DNA from: Gemmatimonadota bacterium
Lineage (GTDB): Bacteria; Gemmatimonadota; Gemmatimonadetes; Gemmatimonadales; Gemmatimonadaceae
Assembly: GCA_947462095.1 (NCBI GenBank)
Contig: CANHNQ010000002.1
Location: forward strand, 1 to 63,856
Length of the DNA: 63,856 nucleotides
Direction of reading: 5' to 3'
Under the pieces are notes generated by a model that worked only from the letters and a program-made list of their open reading frames with translations, searched no databases and was not told where the DNA came from. Of this stretch, positions 24,877 to 34,197 are shown in pieces (positions within the stretch are counted from its first letter, which is position 1; each line of letters begins with the position of its first letter). Position numbers and translations under genes: made by a program.

Positions 24877-25452
24877 CTATTGCTTGAGGGAGTCGGCCAA
24901 CGCGAGGAGCGAATCCCGCATGGTGATGCCGGCGCCGCCGACCAAGCGCCGGACACCCTTCCACTGACGGATCAGCGGCGAGCGCTCGGAAATGCGGGTC
25001 TCGACCACGCGGCGCTGCGACGTGCTCGCATGCACCATGCGGCCTTCGCCCACGTAGATGCCGATGTGCGAGATCCGCTTGCCACGACCGAAGGTCAGCA
25101 GGTCGCCCGGCTTCAGGGCCGCAAGATCCTTCGGGACTTCCTGGCCGATCGCGGCTTGCTTCTGCGCGGTGCGGGGGAGTACGACGTCCAGCGCGCCCAT
25201 CACGTACTTCACGAGGCCGCTGCAGTCGAGCGCGAGATTGGGCTTCGTGCCGCCCAGCTTGTAGCGCGTGCCGATCTGTCCGCGCGCCTTGGCGACGATG
25301 GAGTCACGGAGGTTCTGCGCGGACTCGCTCCATGCGGCAAACGGCTTCCGGCTCTCGAGCTTCTCGACCGACTGTCCTTCCACGCGCGGTGCGAACGCGA
25401 CGAGCGCGCCACACAGGCTGAGGGAAAGGAGTTGGCGCGAGAAAGAGATCAC
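24877..25452 (-). CDS. exported NlpC/P60 peptidoglycan endopeptidase
   Basis: A 191-aa protein with a signal peptide. The catalytic Cys is C77 in LDCSGLVKYV, with H129 in SHIGIYVG and H141 in MVHASTS, as in the NlpC/P60 papain-like fold. These enzymes cut peptide stems of murein. The domain takes most of the protein, with no cell-wall-binding repeats, and a basic/helical tail follows. It forms a single transcription unit closed by the terminator at 24818-24847. Confidence 0.93.
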   Translation of the reverse strand: MISFSRQLLSLSLCGALVAFAPRVEGQSVEKLESRKPFAAWSESAQNLRDSIVAKARGQIGTRYKLGGTKPNLALDCSGLVKYVMGALDVVLPRTAQKQAAIGQEVPKDLAALKPGDLLTFGRGKRISHIGIYVGEGRMVHASTSQRRVVETRISERSPLIRQWKGVRRLVGGAGITMRDSLLALADSLKQ

Positions 25453-25588
25453 GATACGCGGTGCGCAGGGTTGAGGGCGGTCCGGAGGAAGGAACCTAGC
25501 CCAGCCATGGCCGGCCCGCTACCGGCGCTTGTCACAGTCAGGGCAACCTTCGGCTCGCCACCGGCCCACGGCGTCCGGCGGCCGTGGC

Positions 25589-26227
25589 TTACCGGATCCC
25601 GAGCGACTTATGCGTTTGGACGGAGAGGCGCCACTGCGGATGCGCCAGGCAGTAGGCCAAGGCGGCCGCGGTGTTCTCGGCCGCCTGTGCCCCGTCCATC
25701 GGCTGGAGCAGGAAATGGCGAAAGGCGAGCCCCTCGAAGCGCTGGGGAAGCGCCGTGGGCTGTGGAAATACCAGCTTGAGCTCGTCGCCAGCGGTGAGCA
25801 CCAGCGGAGCCTGTGCCTTGGGGCTCACGCAGATCCAGTCCAGCCCGGCGGGGGGCGCCTGCGTGCCGTTGGTCTCGACCGCGATCTCGAAGCCCTCAGC
25901 GTGCAGCGCCGCCACCGCCGCCTCGTCGAGCTGCAGCAAGGGCTCGCCCCCGGTGCAGACCACAAAGGGGCGCACGTGCGCCGGCGCATCGGCCGGCCAG
26001 CGACGCTTCACAAACGCCGCCAACTCGGCCGCCGTCGCGAACTTGCCACCGTCGGGGCCGACGCCCACAAAATCCGTGTCACAAAAGGTGCAGATGGCGC
26101 TGGCCCGGTCGGCCTCGCGCCCCGTCCACAGATTGCACCCCGAAAACCGGCAAAAGACGGCGGCACGTCCGGCCTGTACGCCCTCACCCTGCAGCGTGTA
26201 AAAACACTCGCGAACCGTGTACGCCAT
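25589..26227 (-). CDS. queE: 7-carboxy-7-deazaguanine synthase (radical SAM)
   Basis: A 212-aa radical SAM enzyme that ring-contracts 6-carboxytetrahydropterin to 7-carboxy-7-deazaguanine for queuosine. The cluster cysteines C31, C46 and C49 form the CX14CX2C variant known from proteobacterial QueE. The substrate loop YTLQGEG and the SAM motif VVCTGGEPLLQ are present. It lies 3 bp after queC in a two-gene operon; queD and queF are not in the window. Confidence 0.95.
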   Translation of the reverse strand: MAYTVRECFYTLQGEGVQAGRAAVFCRFSGCNLWTGREADRASAICTFCDTDFVGVGPDGGKFATAAELAAFVKRRWPADAPAHVRPFVVCTGGEPLLQLDEAAVAALHAEGFEIAVETNGTQAPPAGLDWICVSPKAQAPLVLTAGDELKLVFPQPTALPQRFEGLAFRHFLLQPMDGAQAAENTAAALAYCLAHPQWRLSVQTHKSLGIR

Positions 26228-26230
26228 GCC

Positions 26231-26971
26231 TCAGCCCCCGGTCGCGTACGCGATCGGATCGGCTGATCCCGCTTCGGCAAAGCCGCGCAAGCGGAGCTGG
26301 CAGGCATCGCAGTGGCCGCAAGCCGTTCCATTGGGGGCTGGGTCGTAACAGCTGGTCGTGATCGCGTAGTCCACGCCCAGCTCCTGTCCAAGCCGCACGA
26401 TGTCTGCCTTGCTCAGGTGCTGCAGCGGCGCATGAATTCGGAGGCGCTGCGTGCCCTCCACGCCGGCCCGTGTCGCGAGGTTCGCCATCTGCTCGAAGGC
26501 CGCGATGTACTCCGGCCGACAGTCGGGGTAGCCGGAGTAATCGAGCGCATTCACGCCGATGAAGATGGCCTGCGCGTTCAGCGTTTCGGCCCACGCGAGC
26601 GCAAACGACAGGAAGATCGTGTTGCGGGCCGGCACGTAGGTGACGGGGATTTCGTCACTCGGATGCTCCACGTCGCGGTCCTTGGGCACAGCCACGTCGG
26701 CGGTGAGGGCGGAGCCGCCCCACTGCCGCAGGTCGATATCCACCACCACGTGCTCCGCCACGCCATGGGCCGCCGCCACCCGGCGGGCTGCCTCGATCTC
26801 CAGCGAATGGCGCTGGCCGTAGCGGAAGGTCATCGCGTAGGGGGTGAACCCCTCGCGACGCGCCACGGCCAGCACGGTCGTGGAGTCGAGTCCGCCGGAC
26901 AGCAAGACGACGGCGGGACGTGAAGTCGTGGTGGCGTCGGGCAACGCGGGGGGGGGCGGGAGGGCAGACAT
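26231..26971 (-). CDS. queC: 7-cyano-7-deazaguanine synthase
   Basis: A 246-aa ATP-dependent amidoligase-type enzyme turning carboxydeazaguanine into preQ0. The PP-loop is [12 protein letters not shown] near residue 21, followed by FRYGQRH. The zinc-binding end has four Cys in TTSCYD...[11 protein letters not shown]. It starts 20 residues before the PP-loop with a Pro-rich leader. The start codon lies only 30 bp from the divergent terC start, with no Shine-Dalgarno sequence seen and a TATCTT element 7-12 bp upstream, so the message may be leaderless. Confidence 0.95.
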   Translation of the reverse strand: MSALPPPPALPDATTTSRPAVVLLSGGLDSTTVLAVARREGFTPYAMTFRYGQRHSLEIEAARRVAAAHGVAEHVVVDIDLRQWGGSALTADVAVPKDRDVEHPSDEIPVTYVPARNTIFLSFALAWAETLNAQAIFIGVNALDYSGYPDCRPEYIAAFEQMANLATRAGVEGTQRLRIHAPLQHLSKADIVRLGQELGVDYAITTSCYDPAPNGTACGHCDACQLRLRGFAEAGSADPIAYATGG

Positions 26972-27001
26972 TTCTGAAAGATAGCCGATTAGTTTGCCGC
27001 G

Positions 27002-27757
<756 letters not shown>

Positions 27758-28010
27758 CCGGCACGCGCGGCCAAGTCGAGCGGTCTGGTGTATACGTCGG
27801 TGTCGGTCTCGCCGATCGCTTCGCCCTTCGGGGGGAGGCCGTGCATTGGGTGAAGTTGACCGTCTGAATCCCGGGGCCCCCCTTCGCGCGTTAACTTCGC
27901 ACCGGGCCCCCCGTCTGTTCGGGCGCCGCGTTGTTCTGTCGATGTCGGGCCGCGCCAACCGCTACCGGTTGCGCGGCGCGTGCTCGATTCCTCTCAGGAG
28001 CAGGCTCTTG

Positions 28011-29837
28011 GTGAATCTGATCGCTTGCCGCCGGTTCATGTCCGCCGCGCCGCGCTCGTGGGCGCTGGCCGCCGTCGTATGGCTCTCGATGGTGTGCGCG
28101 CCGCGGTTGACCGCGCAGACGCCGCCCGTCGCCCCGCCCCCAGCCGACACCACGCGCCCGTTGCTCGCCGGCGGCATCGCGAGCGTGCCGCCCGATCCGT
28201 TGCGGGGCAACCCGGCCACGACCAGCGCACTGGGCGCACAGGCGCGCACGATGCAGGACGGATTCGAGCGCAATCATCGCACGGGGCTACGCTTTTACAA
28301 CGGTGGGGCCGATGCTTCATGCGAAGTCCCGCTGGGGCGCATCTGTTACTGGAATAACAACGGCGACGTGCCGCCGCCGGCCGAGCGGAACGACGCGAAG
28401 ATCGAGCGGGAACAGCTGCTCGACTTGCTGGCGCAGGCGCAGTCGGCCGATCCGGCGGACGATTGGGTGAACGGCATGCGCGTGCGCTACGCGATCGAGT
28501 CGGAGCAGCGCGATGTCGCGATCAGCGCGGCCCGCGCCTGCAAGGGCACGTCGTGGTGGTGCGAGGCCCTCCAGGGACTCGCCCTGCACAATGCCAATCA
28601 GCACAAGGAGGCCACGGCGGCGTTCGCGCGCGCCCTCGTGTCGATGCCGGTGGCGCAGCAGTGCACGTGGACCGACCTCACGTGGTGGCTCGATCCCGCC
28701 ATGCATGCGGCATACAAGGCCACGCCCTGCGGAAGCCGCAGCGCGGAGAACGTACGGGTGCTGCGGCTCGCGCAGCCGCTGTGGATGATTCCCTCGAACG
28801 ATATTCAGAACGAACTGTACGCGCGCCGCACCATGTCGCGCGTGCATTCGCTCGCCCGCATCCCGTACGACCTGCAGTGGGGCGATGATCTGCTCGAATC
28901 GCAGATCCGCTACGGATGGCCCACGGCGTGGTCGGTGCAGAACGGAGGCGTGGCTGATCCTCGTCCGCCCTCGGTGATTGGGCACGAGCCCACGCCCAGC
29001 TACGACTTCATGGCGACGGTCGAAGCGAACGCCACGCCGTTGTCCGCCACACCGGGCGACTGGAATCCGAAACGCCAGAAGGCGCGCATGCGCTACGCAC
29101 CGCGCTACGCCACCGGCTTCGGCGCGCTGCCGAATCAATTCGCGCGGTTCCTGCGCGGCGACACCACGATCGTGGCCGGTGGCTATCGCCTGATGCGCGA
29201 ACTCGAAATGGGACGCGCGCCGTACACGGCCGCGCTCACGCTCGATGCCGTCGATGGCCGCGACCCGCTGCAGGCCCGGCGCGACAGTGCACAGGCCAAC
29301 GGGGCGTTGCTGTTGCCGGTGCGGTCACCGATGCTGGCCAGCCTCGAAGTGCTGGCGCCCGTCGGCAAGCGCGCCGCGCGGGTCCGCACCGTAGTCAAAC
29401 CGTTGCCGGCCGGCACCCGGTTGTCGGAGTATCTGCTGCTGCAGCGCGGTGATGTGTCGGCCACGCCGATGCTCGATCGCAATGCGCTGCAAGCTTACGG
29501 CAGCAACGAGATCGAGGCCGGCACGTCGATCGGCATCTACTGGGAGATGTATCGGCAGGCCTCGCCGGGACAGCCGCTGCAAGTGGCGTTGCGTGCCACG
29601 CGCGTGGGCGCGGGCTTCTTCCAGAAGCTCGGCAGCTCGTTCGGCCTCTCGAAGGCGGTCACGCCAGTGTCCATCAAGTACAACGACAACGGCCGTCCGG
29701 ATGGCGGACCGGGACGCAGTCTGAACATCAATTTCCCGCAGGTCCCGGCGGGCGATTATCAGCTCACGCTGATGGTATCGGGGGCGGGAATCACGGACAG
29801 CACCACGCAGGTGATTCGGGTGAAGGGCGGGAAGTAG
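28011..29837 (+). CDS. large exported protein of unknown function
   Basis: A 608-aa protein. I chose the GTG at 28011 because AGGAG precedes it by 11 bp; an ATG at 28038 lacks such a site. A signal peptide (AAVVWLSMVCAPRLTAQ) is followed by a Pro-rich linker. Residues ~110-260 look like TPR-style helices with several Cys (SCEVPLGRICYW, TSWWCEALQGLALHN), and the C-terminal ~250 residues are beta-rich and end in NINFPQVPAGDYQLTLMVSG, an Ig-like strand pattern. I do not recognise the family. It is convergent with the sigma-factor operon across a 265-bp gap filled by a giant inverted repeat. Confidence 0.8.
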   Translation: MNLIACRRFMSAAPRSWALAAVVWLSMVCAPRLTAQTPPVAPPPADTTRPLLAGGIASVPPDPLRGNPATTSALGAQARTMQDGFERNHRTGLRFYNGGADASCEVPLGRICYWNNNGDVPPPAERNDAKIEREQLLDLLAQAQSADPADDWVNGMRVRYAIESEQRDVAISAARACKGTSWWCEALQGLALHNANQHKEATAAFARALVSMPVAQQCTWTDLTWWLDPAMHAAYKATPCGSRSAENVRVLRLAQPLWMIPSNDIQNELYARRTMSRVHSLARIPYDLQWGDDLLESQIRYGWPTAWSVQNGGVADPRPPSVIGHEPTPSYDFMATVEANATPLSATPGDWNPKRQKARMRYAPRYATGFGALPNQFARFLRGDTTIVAGGYRLMRELEMGRAPYTAALTLDAVDGRDPLQARRDSAQANGALLLPVRSPMLASLEVLAPVGKRAARVRTVVKPLPAGTRLSEYLLLQRGDVSATPMLDRNALQAYGSNEIEAGTSIGIYWEMYRQASPGQPLQVALRATRVGAGFFQKLGSSFGLSKAVTPVSIKYNDNGRPDGGPGRSLNINFPQVPAGDYQLTLMVSGAGITDSTTQVIRVKGGK

Positions 29838-29855
29838 GGAGCGCGTTGATAGGGT

Positions 29856-30080
29856 TCAGTACACGGTGGTCTGAACTCTGGCGTCAGACCGTGTATCGCG
29901 GCCGGAACTCAGCAGCGACAGTGCATAGTTCCGAGCGTCTTCGGAAAAACGGCGGGCCCTGTCGAAGCGATCGACAGGGCCCGTTGTTGCTCCAAAGACG
30001 CTCGACACTGAACACTGCTGTCGCTGAACTCCGACCGCCATACACGGTCAGACGCCAGAGCTCAGGTCACTGAGCACTGA
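29856..30080. repeat. giant imperfect inverted repeat (arms ~110 nt, loop 5 nt)
   Basis: The best-matching arms are 29876-29965 and 29971-30060, 90 nt each around loop AGCGA. They begin CTCTGGCGTC/GACGCCAGAG and end in the perfect inner stem GGGCCCTGTCGA/TCGACAGGGCCC. Weaker pairing continues outward to about 29856 and 30080. It fills the gap between two convergent genes and has no reading frame of its own. Likely a very stable bidirectional terminator, or a decayed palindromic element. Confidence 0.85.
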
Positions 30081-30102
30081 TCCGCGCAATCCGCGCGATC
30101 CC

Positions 30103-31572
30103 CTACCGCCGTTTCGCGCGCACCACCGTGATCATCCCCACCGGACTCCCGTAGTCATCACTACCCATCGGTAAACCCGGCGGGGCGATCCACGCGCCGC
30201 CGTCTGCGCGCACCGTGAGGCGATGCATCCCCGGCGCGAGCTTGAGTTCCGCACGCCAGCGTCCGTTCGCCGCCCGTTGCATCCGCGTCACCATCCACTC
30301 GGTCGCATCGCCCATCAGCTCGACCGACTCGGCACGCGGGGCATCGATCAGCAGCACCACGCGCAACGTGTCGCCGTCGGGCGCTGAGACACCCTGCTCC
30401 ACGGCGAGCGAGTCCACGGCACCGAGGGTGCGCGTTTCGAACGCGAGAATGCCGCCCGGTGTGCCGTCGGTGCCGCGAACGGGCAGGCGTGCGATGCGCA
30501 CGCCGAGCGCGAGCACCGGGGCGAAGCGGCGGGTGCGGTGGTTGTCGAGATCGTCACGAAACGCGGTCCCGCCCACGGTGGCGGCGTTCGTCGCCGCGGC
30601 GCCGACCAGCGACAGCCAAGCCGTGATCGGCTGCACGATGGCCAGCGAGGCCACGGTGGGCAGCGCGGTGGGCGAGGGCGACAGGGCGTCGCTGGAAATC
30701 CAGGTGGCCACCGGCGATGTCACCGAGACCAGCCACGTGGTCGGACCGGTGTTGAAGCCCAGCGACGCGATTCCGGTGGCGATGTCACGTCGCTGCAGCG
30801 ATCGGGTGGTGCGGTTGCTCACGAGCCGCGTGGCTCCGCCCCCGGTCGGCATGCTGATCGCGTCGGGTTCGTTGATGGAGAGCGTCTGTGTGGTGGTGCG
30901 GGTGGCCCGTTCCATCGAGAAGCCGAACGAGAGTTCCATCCCCGACACGTTCGTCATCACGCCCGCTTCTGCCCGACTCACGGCACCCACGTCGACGCGA
31001 CGCGACACGGTGGTATCGGCGCCGCGAAGATCGAGGGCGCCGGCGGTCATCGGCGGTATGGCAGCCATCGGCGGCATGCCGCTCCCGAGCAGGTTCGCCG
31101 TGGGATTGGCGCCGTTCACCGAGGCGTGCCCGTAGCTGATCGCACTCCACACGCGCTGCTCGCCCACACGGGCTCTCGCACGAAGCGCCAGCGTGCCTTC
31201 CAGATGACCGGCGGCGCCTACGCCCTCCGGAACCTGCCAGTTCCCAGTACCCAGCGCGGCGAATCGCACCCGCCCGATACGCCCGATCGGCTGCGTGGCG
31301 CCGAGCCACAGGTCGTTGCGCGGCGAGAGTGCGTTCCCTGTGCCGTCGGGGAGTGCTGCCATGCCGAGCACCGAGAGCGTGGAGGCATCGGTGACGGGTC
31401 CGATGGTGGCCGCCGGCGCGATCGGGGCATCGCCGCGGACCTGCGCGGAGAGTGACCGTGCGAGCGTGACGCCAACGAGGGCCCACGGCACCACCGCCCA
31501 CGGCACGGCCCATCCGCGGCTCAGCGAAGAGCGGCGGCGCGACGCGCTGAGGGGGCGGCGAGCGGGCGTCAC
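30103..31572 (-). CDS. probable envelope/outer-membrane protein with C-terminal glycogen-binding-type (AMPK/CBM48) domain
   Basis: A 489-aa protein starting at GTG, overlapping the upstream gene as GTGA. A basic N-terminus and long hydrophobic signal (WAVVPWALVGVTLARSLSA) are followed by ~340 residues of alternating strands (RVWSAISYGHASVNG, GMELSFGFSMERAT, TTWLVSVTSPVATW) that could form an outer-membrane barrel. Residues ~400-486 match the early-set/AMPK glycogen-binding pattern: LRVVLLIDAPRAESVELMGD, then WMVTRMQ, GRWRAELKLAPGMHRLTVRA. Last gene of the ECF-sigma operon. The barrel is inferred; the domain match is clearer. Confidence 0.75.
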   Translation of the reverse strand: MTPARRPLSASRRRSSLSRGWAVPWAVVPWALVGVTLARSLSAQVRGDAPIAPAATIGPVTDASTLSVLGMAALPDGTGNALSPRNDLWLGATQPIGRIGRVRFAALGTGNWQVPEGVGAAGHLEGTLALRARARVGEQRVWSAISYGHASVNGANPTANLLGSGMPPMAAIPPMTAGALDLRGADTTVSRRVDVGAVSRAEAGVMTNVSGMELSFGFSMERATRTTTQTLSINEPDAISMPTGGGATRLVSNRTTRSLQRRDIATGIASLGFNTGPTTWLVSVTSPVATWISSDALSPSPTALPTVASLAIVQPITAWLSLVGAAATNAATVGGTAFRDDLDNHRTRRFAPVLALGVRIARLPVRGTDGTPGGILAFETRTLGAVDSLAVEQGVSAPDGDTLRVVLLIDAPRAESVELMGDATEWMVTRMQRAANGRWRAELKLAPGMHRLTVRADGGAWIAPPGLPMGSDDYGSPVGMITVVRAKRR

Positions 31573-32336
31573 GAATCAGGAGGGCGGACTGGCTTGCGAT
31601 CGCTCGTCGCGGGAGTGGACAGCGACCCGGCACCGGTAACCGTACCGCGAACATACCGATTCAAGGCGTCGAGAGCCATACCGGGGCCACGCTGCGCATT
31701 CTTGGCCACGGTGGATTGCAGCCCCAGCAGTGCATCGTCCGAGCGGGGCGTGCGGGCGATCGTGGCGACCGCCTCGCGGGCCGTGATGGTGGGGACGCCG
31801 CGCCGGACCACATCGGTAAGCACCACCAGCGCGGTCACGGCGCTCCCCGCTGGGCGCATACTGCGCACCACGGCGAGCGATTGCGCGTCGATACCGGCTC
31901 GCAGTGCCGTGGCGCCCGCGTCGAGCTCCGCGACGGTGCTTTCGTTGCCCAGCGCCAACTTCGCCTCGGCCAGTGCCGTGGCGTGGGCCCGCACCACAGT
32001 CAGGATGCGGGCGCCCCCGACGCGTCGCGCGGCGCCTTCCAGCGCCCGATTGATCAATGGTGCCGTGGGCAGTCCATGGGCCGTCGCCTCGTCGAGCAGC
32101 AGGCGCAGGGCATTGGCCGTGAGCGTGTCGAAGCGGGCCGTATCGAATTGCCCCTGCGCGTCACGAACGAACACGGTATCGCTGCCCCCCGATGCCCTCG
32201 CGTCCAGAGCGGGGGCGCGGTGGGTTGCGGCCACGTCCCTGGCGGGCACCCCCGTGGCGGCCCCCAGCGGCGAGGCGAACGTGCTCGAGAGCAGTGGCAG
32301 GGCCAGAAGGAGCCTGCTCCGTGTACGGGGGCTCAT
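31569..32336 (-). CDS. exported helical protein of the sigma-factor operon, unknown function
   Basis: A 255-aa protein with a signal peptide (SRLLLALPLLSSTFASPLGA). The mature part is almost all helix (ALRLLLDEATAHGLPTAPLI, ILTVVRAHATALAEAKLALG) with a hydrophilic C-terminal tail. No family recognised. ATGA overlaps the stop of the anti-sigma-like gene and GTGA the start of the envelope protein, so it is a fixed member of the unit. It may be a periplasmic link between the two sugar-binding-type domains; this is speculation. Confidence 0.75.
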   Translation of the reverse strand: MSPRTRSRLLLALPLLSSTFASPLGAATGVPARDVAATHRAPALDARASGGSDTVFVRDAQGQFDTARFDTLTANALRLLLDEATAHGLPTAPLINRALEGAARRVGGARILTVVRAHATALAEAKLALGNESTVAELDAGATALRAGIDAQSLAVVRSMRPAGSAVTALVVLTDVVRRGVPTITAREAVATIARTPRSDDALLGLQSTVAKNAQRGPGMALDALNRYVRGTVTGAGSLSTPATSDRKPVRPPDS

Positions 32337-32956
32337 CGCGGGCCGTCCACCACGACGGCGTTGGCGGGGCCATACCCTTCGTCGGGGACCTGCGGTGCGA
32401 GCGGGTTCACGAGCCACTGCTGCCCGTTGACCACGAACGCGTACACGTGACGGCCGGGCGGGAGCGGGACCTTCGCCGACCAGGCACCGTCGTTGGAGCG
32501 ACGGGCCATCGGTGTGGCGTGCGCATCCCAGCCATTGAAATCACCCACGAGCGCGACGTCGTGCGCAGCGCCCGGCAGTGTCAGGTCGAACCGGATCGCG
32601 TGTCCGCTGGCGGTGGTCGTGCCCGCCAGCTGGGCCGCCGGCGACGAACCGGCGGCCGGGCCACCGCGCCGCAGCACGACCGTGCCGAACGACACGATCA
32701 ACAGGGCCGCCGCCCCCCACCACCATCGGGGGCGCAGCGTGCCACCGAACCGCCGTGTGGGGGCGTGCATGCTCTGGGCCAGCACGGCCGTGCGGCAACG
32801 GGCCACCTGTGCCGCATCGGGGGCCGGCAATCGGCTGTACGATGCCCGCAGCCGCGCCGCCACCGCAGCGTCCTCGCGAAAGCCGCTGAGGTCGAGATCG
32901 TCGGGCTCGTGGCGGCCGTGCTGACCATGCAGCGACGGCGAGCGATCGCTAGTCAA
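32333..32956 (-). CDS. anti-sigma-like single-pass membrane protein with extracytoplasmic glycogen-binding-type domain
   Basis: A 207-aa protein. The start is TTG with GGGAGG 5-10 bp upstream, overlapping the sigma gene by 8 bp; no ATG suits. Residues 1-70 form a short helical cytoplasmic part, W78-L95 one membrane span. Residues ~121-203 form an AMPK1/isoamylase early-set domain: VALVGDFNGWDA at 135-145, WSAKVPLPPGRHVYAFVVNG, and PDEGYGPANAVVV. Position after an ECF sigma gene and the topology indicate an anti-sigma factor whose outer part senses a glucan-like ligand or a partner protein. The classical zinc anti-sigma motif is missing. Confidence 0.8.
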   Translation of the reverse strand: MTSDRSPSLHGQHGRHEPDDLDLSGFREDAAVAARLRASYSRLPAPDAAQVARCRTAVLAQSMHAPTRRFGGTLRPRWWWGAAALLIVSFGTVVLRRGGPAAGSSPAAQLAGTTTASGHAIRFDLTLPGAAHDVALVGDFNGWDAHATPMARRSNDGAWSAKVPLPPGRHVYAFVVNGQQWLVNPLAPQVPDEGYGPANAVVVDGPR

Positions 32957-33485
32957 GCGACCTCCCGAGCAGCGCGCGCAGCCGTTCGCTGCCTCGCTTC
33001 ACGCGCATTTTGAGCGCCGACTCGCCCGCGCCGGTCATGGCCGACATCTCGCCGTACTCCATCCCCTCGGCGTACTTGAGCAGCAGCGCTTCCCGCTGGA
33101 GCGGGTCGAGCTGGCTGAGCGCGTGCACGAGCGCGGCGTCTTCGACGCCGGTTGCTGGCCCGGGGGGAGGGGCAGCCGCGGACTCAAGCGCGATCTCGTC
33201 TTGCACGAACCGGCGCGCTCGACGACCGCGGGAAGTAAGGGCGTTGTGGCACTGGTTCGTCAGGATGCGAAAGAGCCACCCGCGGAACTGATCGCGCTCG
33301 TCGTACCGGCCAATGGCCAGATAGGCGCGCAAGAAGGAGTCCTGCACCACATCCTCCGCATCCGCTCGCTCCCCCAGCATGTGGTAGGCAAAACGCCAGC
33401 ACGCGTCGTAGTACCTCGACACCAACGTCCCAAAGGCGTCAGGGTCACCGGCGCGGGTGCGAACCACCAGCTCCGCGTCAGTCAT
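32949..33485 (-). CDS. ECF-type RNA polymerase sigma factor
   Basis: A 178-aa sigma-70 protein with only regions 2 and 4. Region 2 includes YHMLGERADAEDVVQDSFLR and RGWLFRILTNQCHN; region 4 includes LDPLQREALLLKYAEGMEYG and the helix-turn-helix SALKMRVKRGSERLR. A Pro/Ala-rich linker joins them. It leads a four-gene unit with an anti-sigma-like protein, an exported helical protein and an envelope protein. By analogy to other ECF systems it would stay bound to its anti-sigma until an envelope signal arrives. It should bind a promoter in front of itself, in the 76 bp before 33562. Confidence 0.95.
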   Translation of the reverse strand: MTDAELVVRTRAGDPDAFGTLVSRYYDACWRFAYHMLGERADAEDVVQDSFLRAYLAIGRYDERDQFRGWLFRILTNQCHNALTSRGRRARRFVQDEIALESAAAPPPGPATGVEDAALVHALSQLDPLQREALLLKYAEGMEYGEMSAMTGAGESALKMRVKRGSERLRALLGRSLD

Positions 33486-33561
33486 CGATGTACAACAGTC
33501 CAGCCGCGATGCGCGTCACCACAGTCCCCGGTTCCGGGCCAAGGCGACCACGCGGCACCGG

Positions 33562-34197
33562 TCATCCCCCGATCGCGGCGACGGCAAGCATGAGCGAGAG
33601 GGCGACGAAGAGCGACGTGGCCAGCCTGTTCACACCGCCGACCCGACGCAACCACCGTTCCGCCTCGGCCGGCGGCACCCGCTGCTGTATCACCAGCTGG
33701 TTCGCCGCTCGGGCACGACGGTACAGTAACCAATTGGCCGTCCCGCCCGACGCCAGCATGGTGGACACGAACACGGCCGCGTTCATCACCAGCAGCCACT
33801 CGTTCTCCGGCTGCTGCATCGCCGCCATCGTGAGCGGCTTGTCCGTGCCGGTGAGCACACGGAACGCGATTCCCGGCATCAGAAAGAAGAACGCGAACGG
33901 CAAGTACAGTTTGCGATACAAAAACCACGCCGGCGGAAAGGCGAGCGCCGCACTCCAGTTCCACGTCGGCACGAACGACGCGTCTTCGACGAACGGCGCC
34001 ATCTTCCGGCGGTACACCTTTTCCCACTTCGGGCCGATGAAGGCCGCCATTTCCGCGTCGCTGGGCTGCTCGAACGATCGTTGCTGCTGCTGCTGCCGGG
34101 CCCACCGCGGTAACTCGTTCTGCGGAAACTCGGGCGGGCGATCGGGCGACGACTCCGGCGGCGTGTCGCCGCCCGACGGCGTCGGGGGCATGGTCAT
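33562..34197 (-). CDS. DUF2628-family membrane protein
   Basis: A 211-aa protein. A Pro/Gln-rich hydrophilic N-terminus (~50 residues) is followed by GPKWEKVYRRKMAPF, then the family-like TWNWSAALAFPPAWFLYRKL and about three membrane helices. DUF2628 members are small inner-membrane proteins of unknown role. The ATG overlaps the agmatine deiminase stop as ATGA, so it is co-expressed with aguA and aguB. Confidence 0.8.
   Translation of the reverse strand: MTMPPTPSGGDTPPESSPDRPPEFPQNELPRWARQQQQQRSFEQPSDAEMAAFIGPKWEKVYRRKMAPFVEDASFVPTWNWSAALAFPPAWFLYRKLYLPFAFFFLMPGIAFRVLTGTDKPLTMAAMQQPENEWLLVMNAAVFVSTMLASGGTANWLLYRRARAANQLVIQQRVPPAEAERWLRRVGGVNRLATSLFVALSLMLAVAAIGG

Noticed and set aside
29856..30080. 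Mobile element (MITE) as the origin of the giant palindrome
   Set aside because: No target-site duplication was seen and no other copy of its sequence was seen in the window; kept only as an alternative.
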